From Cyanophora paradoxa (taxonomy: Eukaryota > Glaucocystophyceae > Cyanophorales > Cyanophoraceae), in contig QPMI01000129.1 of the NCBI GenBank assembly GCA_004431415.1, forward strand, positions 62,001-126,000: a stretch of DNA of 64,000 bases, given 5' to 3'. The stretch's first letter is position 1; each line of letters starts with the position of its first letter. Below are positions 42,746-52,870 of this stretch, in pieces. The notes under the pieces were generated by a model. The model did no database searches, had not been told where the DNA came from, and saw nothing but the letters and a program-made list of their open reading frames with translations. The position numbers and the translations under genes are program-made.

Positions 42746-45175
42746 CTACGCAAAAGCAAGGGCGAGGACCGAGATGAAGAGACCGGCGAGGGGCGCCGAG
42801 AGGGGCGCCGCTCCGCTGCGGATGTAGGGCCTGCGCGATAAAGCATTAATGATTAGCCCGGCAGCGCTATCTATATAGCTATAGCTAGCACAAGCGCCAA
42901 CGTTGACGTACACGGCGGATGCCCCCGTCGACGTCGGGATCCAAGCGAAAGCCTGATAATGGAGGAAATCGAAGTCAGCTTTTTAATTTGTGATCGATAT
43001 CGTGAACTTCGGAAAATCACGATTCCCACACGTGTACGACTCTGGTCTAGCCATCCTGGCTCATATGCATGATCATCCAGGATAGGACGCTGGCCGTCTA
43101 TCACAAGCTCGAGCCGCGACGGCGCGCGTGTGCGTGTATCCCGCCGGCGTCGGGCGGAATGCATATGCATATGCATGCGGACCTGGGGGAGGGTGAAGGA
43201 GACGAATTCTCCGGTCGGGCTCCGGATCACGAGGTCGTACCCCACTCCGGGCGTGTACGTCGCTCCCTGCACACGCGCGCCGAAATTCGAAATCCGGTTA
43301 CTTCGTTCGATTTTGAATTTGCAGTCGATTTGAGCCTCGGAAAAATATTGCTCGTGGCAAACGAATGGAAATGAATAGAATACTCACAAGAAGGGCGCGT
43401 TGGCGGGTGCGGCTGCTGCAGGTCTCGAATGAGGGAACCGCTGCGAAGCGAGTGAGTCTGACTTTATATATATAATTAACTTCCGAAGCGGGAGGCACGA
43501 ATTCAACTGGCAACGCACTGAAGCGGATCTCGGTGCCACTGACGAAACGCGGGTTGATTGCAGAACACGAAACGCCCGTCGGGGAAACAATCTCAATCTG
43601 CGCGCGCATGCACAATCGATGTTGGTTACAATATATATGAGTACCATTAAATTCGTGGGAGTAAAGAACAATGTGGCTCACAGCAACGCTCTTTCCAACG
43701 GGGAAGCCCGTGCCAAAGATGCTCACCTCCCCTCCAGTCTGCGATCATGACACGCAATTCGATGCGAAATTTGAAAATCGATGAGGCGATCGCAAGGGAA
43801 CTCGAATGATCACGAGCTCGAGGGTATGCGTATATATATGCTTGAGCTTGCCTGGGCAACCTGGATGGGGGGCGTGTTGAAAGGAGTTGTCGAACTGCCC
43901 CCTGCGCCGCCTGAAACGGCAAATGTGCGACCCGCCACTGTTATTTGTGTGATGTTCTGCGGAATTCAGTTTGTGTCATGATCAGGTCAACGGAAAATTT
44001 AGAACGTAGCGCTATTCCAATTCCAATATTGATTGCAGGGCGGACGCACGAGGGGAAGGGGAGGGGTAGTCGGCCGCGGGGTGGCCGATGCCGTGGGCGC
44101 AGCGATGGTCGAGCTTGAGGGGCTCGGGCTGGGCGACGGGCCCGCGATTGAGCTTGCTGGTGCCGAGGGGGAGGGGCTGGCCACGGCCGCGGGTGCCTCC
44201 GAGGGCGTCGGGCTCGCGATCGCGCTCGGGCTGGGAATCGCGATATCGATCGGCGACGGGCTCGGCGACGGGCTCGGCGACGGGCTCGCGCTCGGCGATG
44301 GGCTCGGGCTCGGGGACGGGCTCGGGCTCGGCGTAGGGGGCACGACACAGGTCTCGCCGATGACTTGGAGTGGCTCGTAGCAGGCACAGGCGGCTCCGGT
44401 GTAGCTGTCAACGATCTTGAAAAAAGCATCGCCGGCTGTGCAATTGCTATCGACGCAGTAGCCCGTGGTCGAGTTGAGCATAAAGACGAATCTCGGTGGT
44501 GAAGCTGCAGCAGAGCAGTCGCTGTTCACCCATTGGGGGTCAGACCGGCAGTAGGGCGTGCCGATGGGCTGGCCAGCCACACAGTTGCCGGGGAAGTTCT
44601 CAGCAACGGATTTAGCCGAGACGTAGACGCGACTGCGGCCCGCTCTCCCGCCGGCTTTGGGGGCGTGCGGCTGGAAGGCGCTGATTTTCGCGATTGAGGT
44701 GCGGGTCGTGGTTGACGTTGAGATCGGCTGGCGGACGCGATTGAGACCAGCACAAGTGGTGGCCATGGCCATGGCAGGACAGCTGCAGACGCGAGGCCTA
44801 GGGACCGCCACTGCGCACGGGGTCTTCCGGTCCCTTATGTCAGCGCTGTATGCGTAAGATTGCAATATTGCATGTTTTTATGCAATTACGAAAAATCATG
44901 ATCAACGTTCGACAAACCGGCGGGCAGGCGCGGGAGCATGCATGGCCTTCAGGCAGATCTAGACGAGGCTGGATACGTTCGCTGCGGCTGCGGAACGCGC
45001 ACGCGCAGGGGTGCATATCTCCGACGTCGACGGCTCCGGGGCCATGGCCAGGGACAGCGACATCAACGCTCGAGCTCGTCGCCACGCCATTCGCATTTGC
45101 AATTGCATCGACGCTGCTGATCACAGCCAACAGGCCGAAGCCCAAGAGCACAGCGGCCGACAACCGCGCCGCCAT
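42746..45175 (-). CDS. Secreted Ser/Pro-rich cell-surface protein, probably GPI-anchored
   Basis: The start exon (ATG at 45175) has a signal peptide, MAARLSAAVLLGFGLLAVIS followed by SVDA. The next exon encodes a Cys-rich domain: VAGQPIGTPYCRSDPQW, VNSDCSAAASPPRFVFML, TTGYCVDSNCTAGDAFFKIV and ACACYEPLQVIGETCVVPP (about 44590-44350). A long PSPSP repeat follows (about 44345-44060), as in hydroxyproline-rich wall glycoproteins. Further exons carry beta-rich domains: VSIFGTGFPVGKSVAVSHIV and SHEFNGTHIYCNQHRLCM (about 43725-43605, IPT/TIG-like in pattern), then YTPGVGYDLVIRSPTGEF (about 43260-43205). The last exon is RPYIRSGAAPLSAPLAGLFI with SVLALAFA before a TAG at 42746-42748. Such a hydrophobic end after a small-residue site fits a GPI-anchor signal. 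The Cys-rich domain is not named; family membership is unknown. Confidence 0.6.
44060..44345 (-). repeat. Coding Pro-Ser repeat (PSPSP hinge)
   Basis: Imperfect 6- and 12-bp units, seen on the plus strand as ctcggcgacgggctcggcgacggg, encode alternating Pro-Ser pairs with a few Ala/Ile interruptions. The array lies inside the secreted protein gene. Confidence 0.8.
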
Positions 45176-46202
45176 CGTGAGTATGACGAGTTGATCTGGA
45201 GACGCCTCAGCTCAGCGGCTGTGCACTGTGCAGCCTGCTAGCTGCACTGTGCAGTCTGTGCACTGTCACAGTGTGCACTGTGCAGCCGCTGAGCTGCGCT
45301 GCTGCAGGCTGCATGCGCACTGCAGCTGCAGGCTGCGCATGCCGCAGTGCAGCCTGCACCTTGTAACTTTAGTAATTGCGCATGCAATTCAAATTTATAT
45401 TAGCTATAGGGCTGTGGACCTGCTAGCTATAGGCTATACCTGTGGAGGCTGTGCCACGGTGGTCGCTCGTACGGTAACGGCTCGCTGCAATTAAATATTG
45501 TCGCCCGAGTCCGGCGAGTCGCTTCGCGCTCGCGCGCCGCGGCGAGGTTCTATACCGGGTAGGCAATAGCCTATACGCTACAAGTTATTTGGAACCGTAC
45601 GGCTTTCCGCCATAGTAACTTTTCCCAGCCTAGAAACTCGGCGGCCCCGGAAAGTTTGTACGGGGCAAAACTCGGAGACGCTTGTAGAAAAGTTCGTCGA
45701 GACTTAATTTCGACAAAACCTGCAGGAAAATCGTGACGAAAATATGGTTCGCTAGCATCATTTTTTCGTCAACCCTGCGACTTCGACATAGACGGGTCAG
45801 TCGCTGGCCATGGTACCCTTCTCCATTTAAAAATTCTGTTCAAGAGTATCAAATATTCGTCAAAGCTCGATCGGGTCTGACGAATATAGACGAAATAAAG
45901 ACGCTGTCGAAGATTCCTAGGTTTACAGTCCTGCGATCGCGATGACACACTGTGACAGTGATGTACCGTAGTACAGGCAGTACCGTACAGCTCTACTGTA
46001 TACCGAGTCTACTGCAGAACCGTTGAACGAGAAATATTTAGTGGGCTGCATATTTATAGTACTAAAAGTTTTTGGGCGATCTACTATAAATATTTAATTT
46101 CCGCCTGCTGAAGCCGGGCTCCGGCCGGGATTTCTTCAAGGCTTTGGGGACCTTGGGGTAGCCCCGTCTCCGCCATACATGTGTACAAAAGCCGGGGCGC
46201 CA
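45176..46202. other. Intergenic, start of the repeat island
   Basis: No gene is supported. Bases 45225-45360 are a chain of tgcactgtgca, cactgtcacagtg, gctgcaggctgcatgc and tgcagctgca palindromes. Bases 46028-46105 (aaatatttagtgggctgcat... actaaaag) resemble the left part of the MITEs described below, as a degenerate fragment. Confidence 0.5.
45225..45362. repeat. Cluster of CAGTGCA/TGCAG palindromes
   Basis: Within about 140 bp the words gtgca, tgcac, ctgca and tgcag recur about twenty times in both orientations. They form several self-complementary stretches, such as gcactgtgc and cactgtcacagtg. Confidence 0.8.
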
Positions 46203-46553
46203 TACTGTAAGTCGGGAAATATTTAGTATACTGGATCTTTATAGTACCAAAGTTTTCAGGCCCGACTACTAAAGTTTTATCGTATACTAAACCGAGGTGC
46301 GAGGGGGGGTACGTAGCGCAGCCTTAGTTGCAGCGCGGGAGAAGCTAGCTGTGGACCAGCCTGTGGTGCGAGGGGGCTCTCGGACGCTCCAACAGATCTA
46401 GACCCCCTAGCGCGCGCCGTGCCCACCCCTTCTAAAGGCCGCTACTAAAGCGCTCCGCGCGGCCAACTCCTAATTATTTTCAGCCTACTAAACCGACCAA
46501 ACCCCGGGATTACTAATTATTTTGGGGTCTCAAATATTACCCGAATTACAGTA
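46203..46553. mobile_element. MITE copy A, TA target duplication
   Basis: The element (46205-46551, 347 bp) has imperfect terminal inverted repeats: ctgtaagtcgggaaatatt at the left and aatattacccgaattacag at the right. It is flanked by TA on both sides (46203-46204 and 46552-46553), as in Tc1/mariner-type insertion. It has no coding capacity. The inner part contains repeated tactaaa and tactaat words and the tract ccccgggattactaattattttggggtc, which is shared with the other copies (split here only by the intervening line in my reading). Confidence 0.8.
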
Positions 46554-47484
46554 TGCATGCAGCTGTCATTTGCGGCGATGATTTGCCTGTCGACGTCAAG
46601 ACTGACGGTCACTGACCTACTAAATTATAAAGTTTTACCAGCTGCTGAAGTGGCATTTTTGGCGAAGTACTAATTAGTTTCCTGTACTAAAAATTAACCG
46701 TGAACTATAGCTCTAGCTAGTCAGCCTCGGGTCACCTGGTCGGTGGGTACAGTGACCAAGAGGCTTCTCTTTTCACGGTCATGCTGTCTGTTTGTCGGAT
46801 ACATCGCTTCCCCGATTTTGGGTTTTACTTGCAGCACCGATCACGAACAATGGCTCACTACAATCGGCAAGCTGACAATTAGCCATGTGCCTGGAATTTT
46901 ATCAATAGGTCTTCCGAGTCATTGTGAATGGTCAACAATCGGTTGGCGATCAGGCAATCCGCTTTTCAACTATGAATAGCTCTTACAAATCATACATCGT
47001 CAACATCGACAATCCGCCCGGCCGCGGAGTCGGCGCGGACTGCAGATCTAGATTCGAACACAGAAAAGTTATGGCATATATACCCGGTCAGCAGATCCGT
47101 GAACACACAAACCGCGCTTCCGTATACGTAGATATCGATCTAAATTCCAACACATGCACATGTACACGTGCAAGCGCACCCGATCTAGCTGGTGAAGCGC
47201 GAGCCGAGCGGGCGCGCCAGCGACCGCGAGGGGAGCGCTAGCGCGCGCTATTACATAACCGGTGACCCGAGGCTGCACTGCCCCGAGGGGGCAGGAAGTC
47301 TTGTTCTCCAGTACGTTATAATTATAACGACAACGTTAACGTTTTATCATAGTATACTATGATAATTAACGTTCATGATCATGATCAACGGTTAACGCGG
47401 TGACGCTGCCACTCAGCACCGCTGGCCATGGGCCACTGCCTGCAGCTGCCAGGCCCGAGGCGCTGCCAGCTGCCAGTTGCAGCG
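46554..47484. other. Intergenic, AT-rich, no supported gene
   Basis: This stretch contains further tactaaa/tactaat words (46615-46700) and a 78-codon open frame (46743-46979) with no recognisable domain. At 47310-47395 a chain of palindromes occurs (ttataattataa, aacgttaacgtt, catagtatactatg, catgatcatgatc). No gene is supported. Confidence 0.45.
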
Positions 47485-47488
47485 CGGG

Positions 47489-47857
47489 TGTGCCGCCCAC
47501 TTTCCGACTCCCAGCTAGCCCTGGTCGTCGGCTCTAAGCCGGCAGCTTGCCTTGCCTTGTACCCTTTGTAGCCTGCTATTCCTGGTGCCACGTTGTTGCC
47601 AACTGGCCCGCTTATTTTAGCCCTGGGCCCTCGCTTGCCCTGCGCGGCCCTCGCTTGCTGTCTTGTCCCTGTTCTCTGTACTTACTGTCTTACGCTGTAC
47701 CTGTTACTTGCTGTCTTACGCCGGCTCTGCGCCTGCTGTGTACGTAATGGCACCCGCTTGCAATTGCCGTCGCCCTACGGTGCTGTACGGGCCTGTCCCT
47801 CTCTGCTTGGGGCGCCTCTGGGCCTAGCCAACTGCTTAGCGCATCCCGCTCAGCGCA
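47489..47857 (+). repeat. Left LTR (369 bp)
   Basis: Begins tgtgccgcccactttcc and ends cccgctcagcgca. It has one copy of the 20-bp unit ccctcgcttgccctgcgcgg fewer than the right LTR. Confidence 0.85.
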
Positions 47858-50045
47858 TGGGGGCTGCTGCGTTGGGCTTCGACTTTTTAGCTCGTATGCC
47901 TGGGGACGAACGCTGCGCTCTTGCATGCCCGAACCCCTGGACAAGCACGCCATCGTTTGCCTTGGCTTGCGCGTACGGCCTCCACTCTCTTGTAGTGGGA
48001 AGCGCCTATGCGGCAGAGCTTAGCAATACGAACCGCATGGTTCATCGCGCGCCTTTCCTTGCTTACGGACCTGGCGCACCACTCTTTCTGTAGTGGGAAG
48101 CGTCCGCCAACCCGTCTATTGAGCCGCACGCGCTCACAGTCATCTAAACGTGCCGTGGCTGCGCTCAAGAGCAAATGCTGATGCAGCCCGCGCGCATGTC
48201 GAGTGAAACTGTATTGTATTGTATCGGGAGACGACACCACAACGTACTACTAAATGTATTGTATGCGGCGAGTGTATCTGAAGAACGCATGGAGTCAAAC
48301 CGCTGCGACGTGAAAGCCCCTGGGATAACACGGCCCCAGTACGCGCCCGAGGTCTCACCTACGACGGCTGCGGTGGCGCCTGCGGACCTCCCGAGGCACG
48401 ATCAGCGGCGGCGAGTGGCATCCTTCGTCAGGATCACTCCACTTGACTCCACCCTGCATCCAGAGGACGTGCGGCTCCGCGTCTCTCTCGGCTCTGCGGG
48501 TTGCGTACGCGTCAGTGGAAGCCGGCGCAGCTCCACTTGACAGCGATCTCTATGCGAGGAAGCGCATCTATCTGTTGTCAAGTCTACTGTGCGCGCTGTC
48601 GCACCGAGACGGCAGACAAGATGCCAAGACCTTGCCCTGGCTCCGACGACGTAGCTGCCCTTCTCCGGGACGTCCAGCTCGTCAAGCCAGATGTCAGTCG
48701 CTTCACGCACATCTCAAGCGTGTGCGAACTGTCGTTCTTCCCTGTCGGAGGCGTTTGATCAGCGACCGAGGCCTGTTCAGTGGGCGGAGGTCTGACCGAG
48801 GCCTGTCCAGCGGGCGAAGGTCAACAGAAGCGTAAAGAATGCGCTCTGGAACGTCCTACGACGACGTGAGCAGCCATAGCTAAAGTTGGACGGCGGACAG
48901 CGGACCTGTCTGTTGAGGAGCGTCAGCAAGCAGCACTGGGTGATGCCCCGCGACCAGTCTTCACGTTCGCGCGTCGACTGCGTCGGCCCGTCGGGTGATT
49001 CCCGTGCATCGGTTGAACCTGGCAGCTGGGTGATGCCAGCTGGACGCCAGCGCTGTTTCGGTCTGCTTAGCTGTGGGTGATTCCACGCTGACCAAGCCAG
49101 CACGCACCGGCGCTCTAGTCCGGGTGCTTCCGACCAAGCCTCCGCTTGCGACTCTCCGCTGCTGAGAGGTCCATACGTCTGCCTACGACTATCACGCGAG
49201 CACCGATGATCATTCCGGGCCGCGCTGATGCTGTCTCCTGTCCCGCGATGGTGGCCTGCCTAAGCCCCGGCTACGCGCTGCATCTGCGTACGCCGGCGGA
49301 CTCGATGGCTGTATCCGTGGTTTGCCATCCCGTCTGATCGCGGAGGATCCTTGGCGATGGGTCTGTATGATGCGACCAGTGGCCTGCTGCGGCTGCGGAG
49401 CCGACCCCGTACGACTGGCTCGCCGCCTCTACTCTTCATGGCTTGCCTGCTCTACGCGTACGCGGCTGCACACGCTACTGTGCTGTCCGATCGCCCCGCC
49501 TCGTGACTCCGCTGGCCGAGTCACTTGGCAACGCAATGCGGCAAGCTGCGCCGAGCTTGGCCCGCAACGCGTACTCTGCCGCTGCGGCTCTGCTGATCGA
49601 GCCTGCGGTCCTACACTTCTACATCTACACTCTATCTACACTTCTACACTGAGGAACTTTCGACCCGGCGCCGCCGCAGCCCGGCGGCTTGCGGCGCGGC
49701 GCCGGCTTAGGGCTAGCGCTAGCACTCGTTTTCCCCTCCGGCGGGATTTAGAGGGTTTGCCCCCGGTTGGCTGGCGGCGCTCCGCGCGCTCTGGCGTCAG
49801 GTCGTGGGTCCCTCACCCAACTTTCCTTGTTGGGCCCAGTTCCTCATACTGGTGCCGACGGCCTGATGGATTTTCATTTGCCCCTCTAGATCTGGCCCGC
49901 CCGCTGTGGCGCCGAGGACGGCTTTCTGTGCAGGGACGGTAGCCGGCTTTTGGCTCGTAGTCCGTTCAGCCTCGCCTACGTATACGCAGCTTTAGTTCAG
50001 CCTTTAGCTCGTAGCGCCGAGGACGGCTTTTTGTAGCGGGAAGCG

Positions 50046-50434
50046 TGTGCCGCCCACTTTCCGACTCCCAGCTAGCCCTGGTCGTCGGCTCTAAGCCGGC
50101 AGCTTGCCTTGCCTTGTACCCTTTGTAGCCTGCTATTCCTGGTGCCACGTTGTTGCCAACTGGCCCGCTTATTTTAGCCCTGGGCCCTCGCTTGCCCTGC
50201 GCGGCCCTCGCTTGCCCTGCGCGGCGCTCGCTTGCTGTCTTGTCCCTGTTCTCTGTACTTACTGTCTTACGCTGTACCTGTTACTTGCTGTCTTACGCCG
50301 GCTCTGCGCCTGCTGTGTACGTAATGGCACCCGCTTGCAATTGCCGTCGCCCTACGGTGCTGTACGGGCCTGTCCCTCTCTGCTTGGGGCGCCTCTGGGC
50401 CTAGCCAACTGCTTAGCGCATCCCGCTCAGCGCA
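50046..50434 (+). repeat. Right LTR (389 bp)
   Basis: Identical to the left LTR by eye except for one additional 20-bp tandem unit near 50202-50224 (…cctgcgcggcgctcgcttgc…). The TA-rich flank beyond 50438 is MITE sequence. Confidence 0.85.
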
Positions 50435-50751
50435 CGGGAGATCTAGCTATAGAAGCTAGCCGTAGCCTAGTAGCTATAGCTATAGTGCACCGTGGCAGGC
50501 GTACGTGCGAGGCCGGGGGCTCCCAGACGCTCCAACAGGTCTAGACTCCCTGGGCCCTAGCGCACGCCGCGCCCACCCCCTTCTAAATTTTAAAGGCCGC
50601 TACTAAAGCGCTCCCGGAGTCCGAGGCTCCGAGTCCGCGTGGCGAATTCGAACTCTTACTAAGTTAATTATTTTCAGCCTACTAAATTAACCGACGAAAC
50701 CCCGGGATTACTAATTATTTTGGGGTCTTAAATATTACCCGAATTACAGTA
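50435..50751. mobile_element. MITE copy B, right part only, disrupted by the LTR element
   Basis: From about 50439 to 50749 the sequence aligns with the right two thirds of MITE copy A: agacgctccaacagg, ggccgctactaaagcgctcc, then attacccgaattacag and a TA at 50750-50751. The junction cggg with agat/agaagctagc corresponds to the gcgcgggagaagctagc point of copy A (46333-46350). The left flank of the LTR element ends gttgcagcgcggg, which matches copy A up to the same point. The outer left part of copy B is not found. Confidence 0.65.
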
Positions 50752-51027
50752 CTAGTGTAGCCTGTGTAGGCGGCAGTAGGCCGGTAACTTACTAAGTTAG
50801 GACGGTAGTAACCAGTGCACGTGGTGACCTTTCGCTTCGTATATATGCGCGAATATACATTTCGTAGAAAAACAACGTGTACGGTACTACGGTGTACTAC
50901 TATTCTGTATATATTTTGTGCTAGTTTACTGTATCTTTGATTTGTGATTGCTTTGTTGTCTTTAATATCACTACCTACGGGGGGTTCGCCCCACCGTAGT
51001 CTCTCAAAAAACAAAATACTACTAGGC

Positions 51028-51376
51028 TACTGTAAAGCAGGAAATATTTAAGAGGTTGGATATTAATAGTACTAAAGTTTTACGGCCTGAGTACTAAAGT
51101 TTTTGATACTATTAAACCCGAGGCCCAGGGGTACGTAGCGCAGTAACGTCGGCGCGGCCGTAGGTGAATTGCTCGAAGGGAGCGCAGAAGCGCGCGGCGT
51201 CGCTGGCTTCGAGCACCCCCCGTTGCATTGCGGCACGCGCCGCGCCTACGTGCACCCCGGAACCCCCTGCTAAAGGCTTCCGCGACTAACTCTTAATTAT
51301 TTTAGGCCTACTAAACCGGCCAAACCCCGGAGTTACTAAACATTTTGGGGTCTTAAATATTTCCTGCTTTACAGTA
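51028..51376. mobile_element. MITE copy C, TA target duplication
   Basis: The element (51030-51374, 345 bp) has terminal inverted repeats of about 24 bp, perfect by eye: ctgtaaagcaggaaatattt at the left and aaatatttcctgctttacag at the right. It is flanked by TA (51028-51029 and 51375-51376). Its inner sequence shares tactaaa words and aaaccccggagttactaa with copies A and B, but its ends differ at several positions. It is therefore a sibling subfamily. It is non-coding. Confidence 0.85.
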
Positions 51377-52870
51377 GTACCTGGCCCAGTGGTGACCGCC
51401 CAGTGCCCACTGCCCAGTACTAGTGCCCACGGCCACTGACCGGACTCTCCCCGGTTGTCTCCCGAGTCCCGACTCCCGGGTAGGGGTGCGGCTTGACCGC
51501 CAGAAAGTCGGCTCAAGTCAAGCCAAGCCCGGGGCGCTCGCGGCCAAGCCAAGCCAAGCCGGCCGACCGGCCCGGACAAGCGCTTGGCCACTTGGCCGGG
51601 TCAAGCGCTTGGCCCGGCTTGAGGCAAGCCGAAGGGGGGGTACACTTCCGCAAGCCCTCAGCGCCGCAGCGAAATGCTAGAGCTAGCGCTTATTATGCTT
51701 TGAATTCTAAAGAAACACATCTAAACACTGATCATGAGCTGCTAATATATCGACTCGGCAAGCTCGGAGCTCGCGACGGCGCGGGCCGTGCGCGCGCGCC
51801 GCGCGCGCGCGCCTCGATATCGATCATACCTGCACGCTTTTAATTCACTGAGTCAGACCTCTAGATCGACATTCGGTCCGACGGTCGCGATGCCATCGAT
51901 CGCAGCTGCAGGCGCGCGCGCGCGCCGCGGCGCCGCGCCGCGCCGGCTTCGAATTCGCTGCAGCTGCGCATGCGTCGAAGTACCCCCGCGCGCCGATCCC
52001 CCCTCCCCTGCCCCCCCCCCCTCCCCAAAGGACATTCGACCCCCGCCAGGTGATAGACACCGTTAGCCTCGTTATACCGTGGGCGGTTTCTTGAAGATTT
52101 CGACGACAGAAGATCATTTTTTTTGGTCGACCCACGTCAAGCTTTAGATGGGAAAAGTCCACAGGGGGGCACGCCGTGACGCTCCCAGCAGGGTGTTGTA
52201 TGATTCCTGGAGACCCCCCATCATGGGCCCCATATGCATGCGCATGGCCATCCAGCCGCCGTTTTACTAAGTTACCTTAAGCTTAGTTACGTCAAGTTTT
52301 ACAAGGGCCTGTACTACTGTAAATTTGAAAAGTAAAAGTAAAACTTGACACTGTGACAGTGACGTTTTACGTCAAGTTTTACAGGTGTCGGCGTGGACGT
52401 CGACCGCGGCCGCGGCCGCGGCCGGCGCCGGCCGCGCGGTGATCATCATCAGATCATGATCATGATGCATGCCGCAGTGCGCATGCCATGATGCGCATGC
52501 GCAGTGACTCGAGTCACTCAAGCGGGCCGCGCGCTGCCAGGCTGCGTACGCGTTGCGCAACCGCGCCTCCCTGCGCAGCCGAGCGCAGTGACTCCCGAGT
52601 CCCAACTCTCACACGACTTCACTGCGGCCGCCGGGCCGCGGAGCCCCGGCCGGCACCAGCTGCCGCAGTGCAGGCTCAGCCTCGGCCCGCCGAGTCACTG
52701 AGTGAACGTTTAGATCTAACGCCATCGTGCGGCCGCGGGCGGCGATGCATATGGTGCCCGAGCATTTACCGTTCAAAACGAGTAAAAACGTAACACACAC
52801 CGTGGACATACGCATGCATGCGTGCCGGCCGGCGCCATTGAAATGAAGCTTTAATTTTTCCGAGTTCAGT
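51377..52870. other. Intergenic, palindrome-rich, no supported gene
   Basis: Open frames here are short and Arg/Ala-rich with no domain. Striking tracts are 51510-51620 (repeated aagccaagcc and gcttggcc words) and 52280-52390 (three related copies of acgtcaagttttac). At 52390-52520 palindromes are chained (gcggccgcggccgc, atgatcatgatgcatgc, gcgcatgcgc, gtgactcgagtcac). Confidence 0.45.

Larger units (their letters stand above)
47485..50438. mobile_element. Young LTR retrotransposon-like element without recognised protein genes (TRIM/LARD type)
   Basis: Two direct repeats, 47489-47857 and 50046-50434, both start tgtgcc and end gcgca (TG...CA). They flank an internal region of 2,188 bp. A 4-bp target duplication, cggg, lies at 47485-47488 and 50435-50438. 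Right after the left repeat, tgggggctgctgcg could act as a primer-binding site because its complement ends in CCA. Just before the right repeat is a weak purine tract, gcgggaagcg. The two repeats are identical by eye apart from one extra 20-bp unit in the right one, so insertion is recent. Internal frames are short and show no Gag zinc knuckle, protease, reverse transcriptase or integrase. Orientation by the primer site is plus. Confidence 0.85.

Noticed and set aside
46743-46979. A 78-codon plus-strand open frame in the repeat island
   Set aside because: No domain, no neighbouring exon or splice context, and base composition like the surrounding intergenic DNA.
47593-48093. Open frames inside the LTR element (166 residues) and duplicated ones near 50104
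   Set aside because: They lie in or across the LTR and show Leu/Cys/Ala-rich sequence without any Gag, Pol or other domain.
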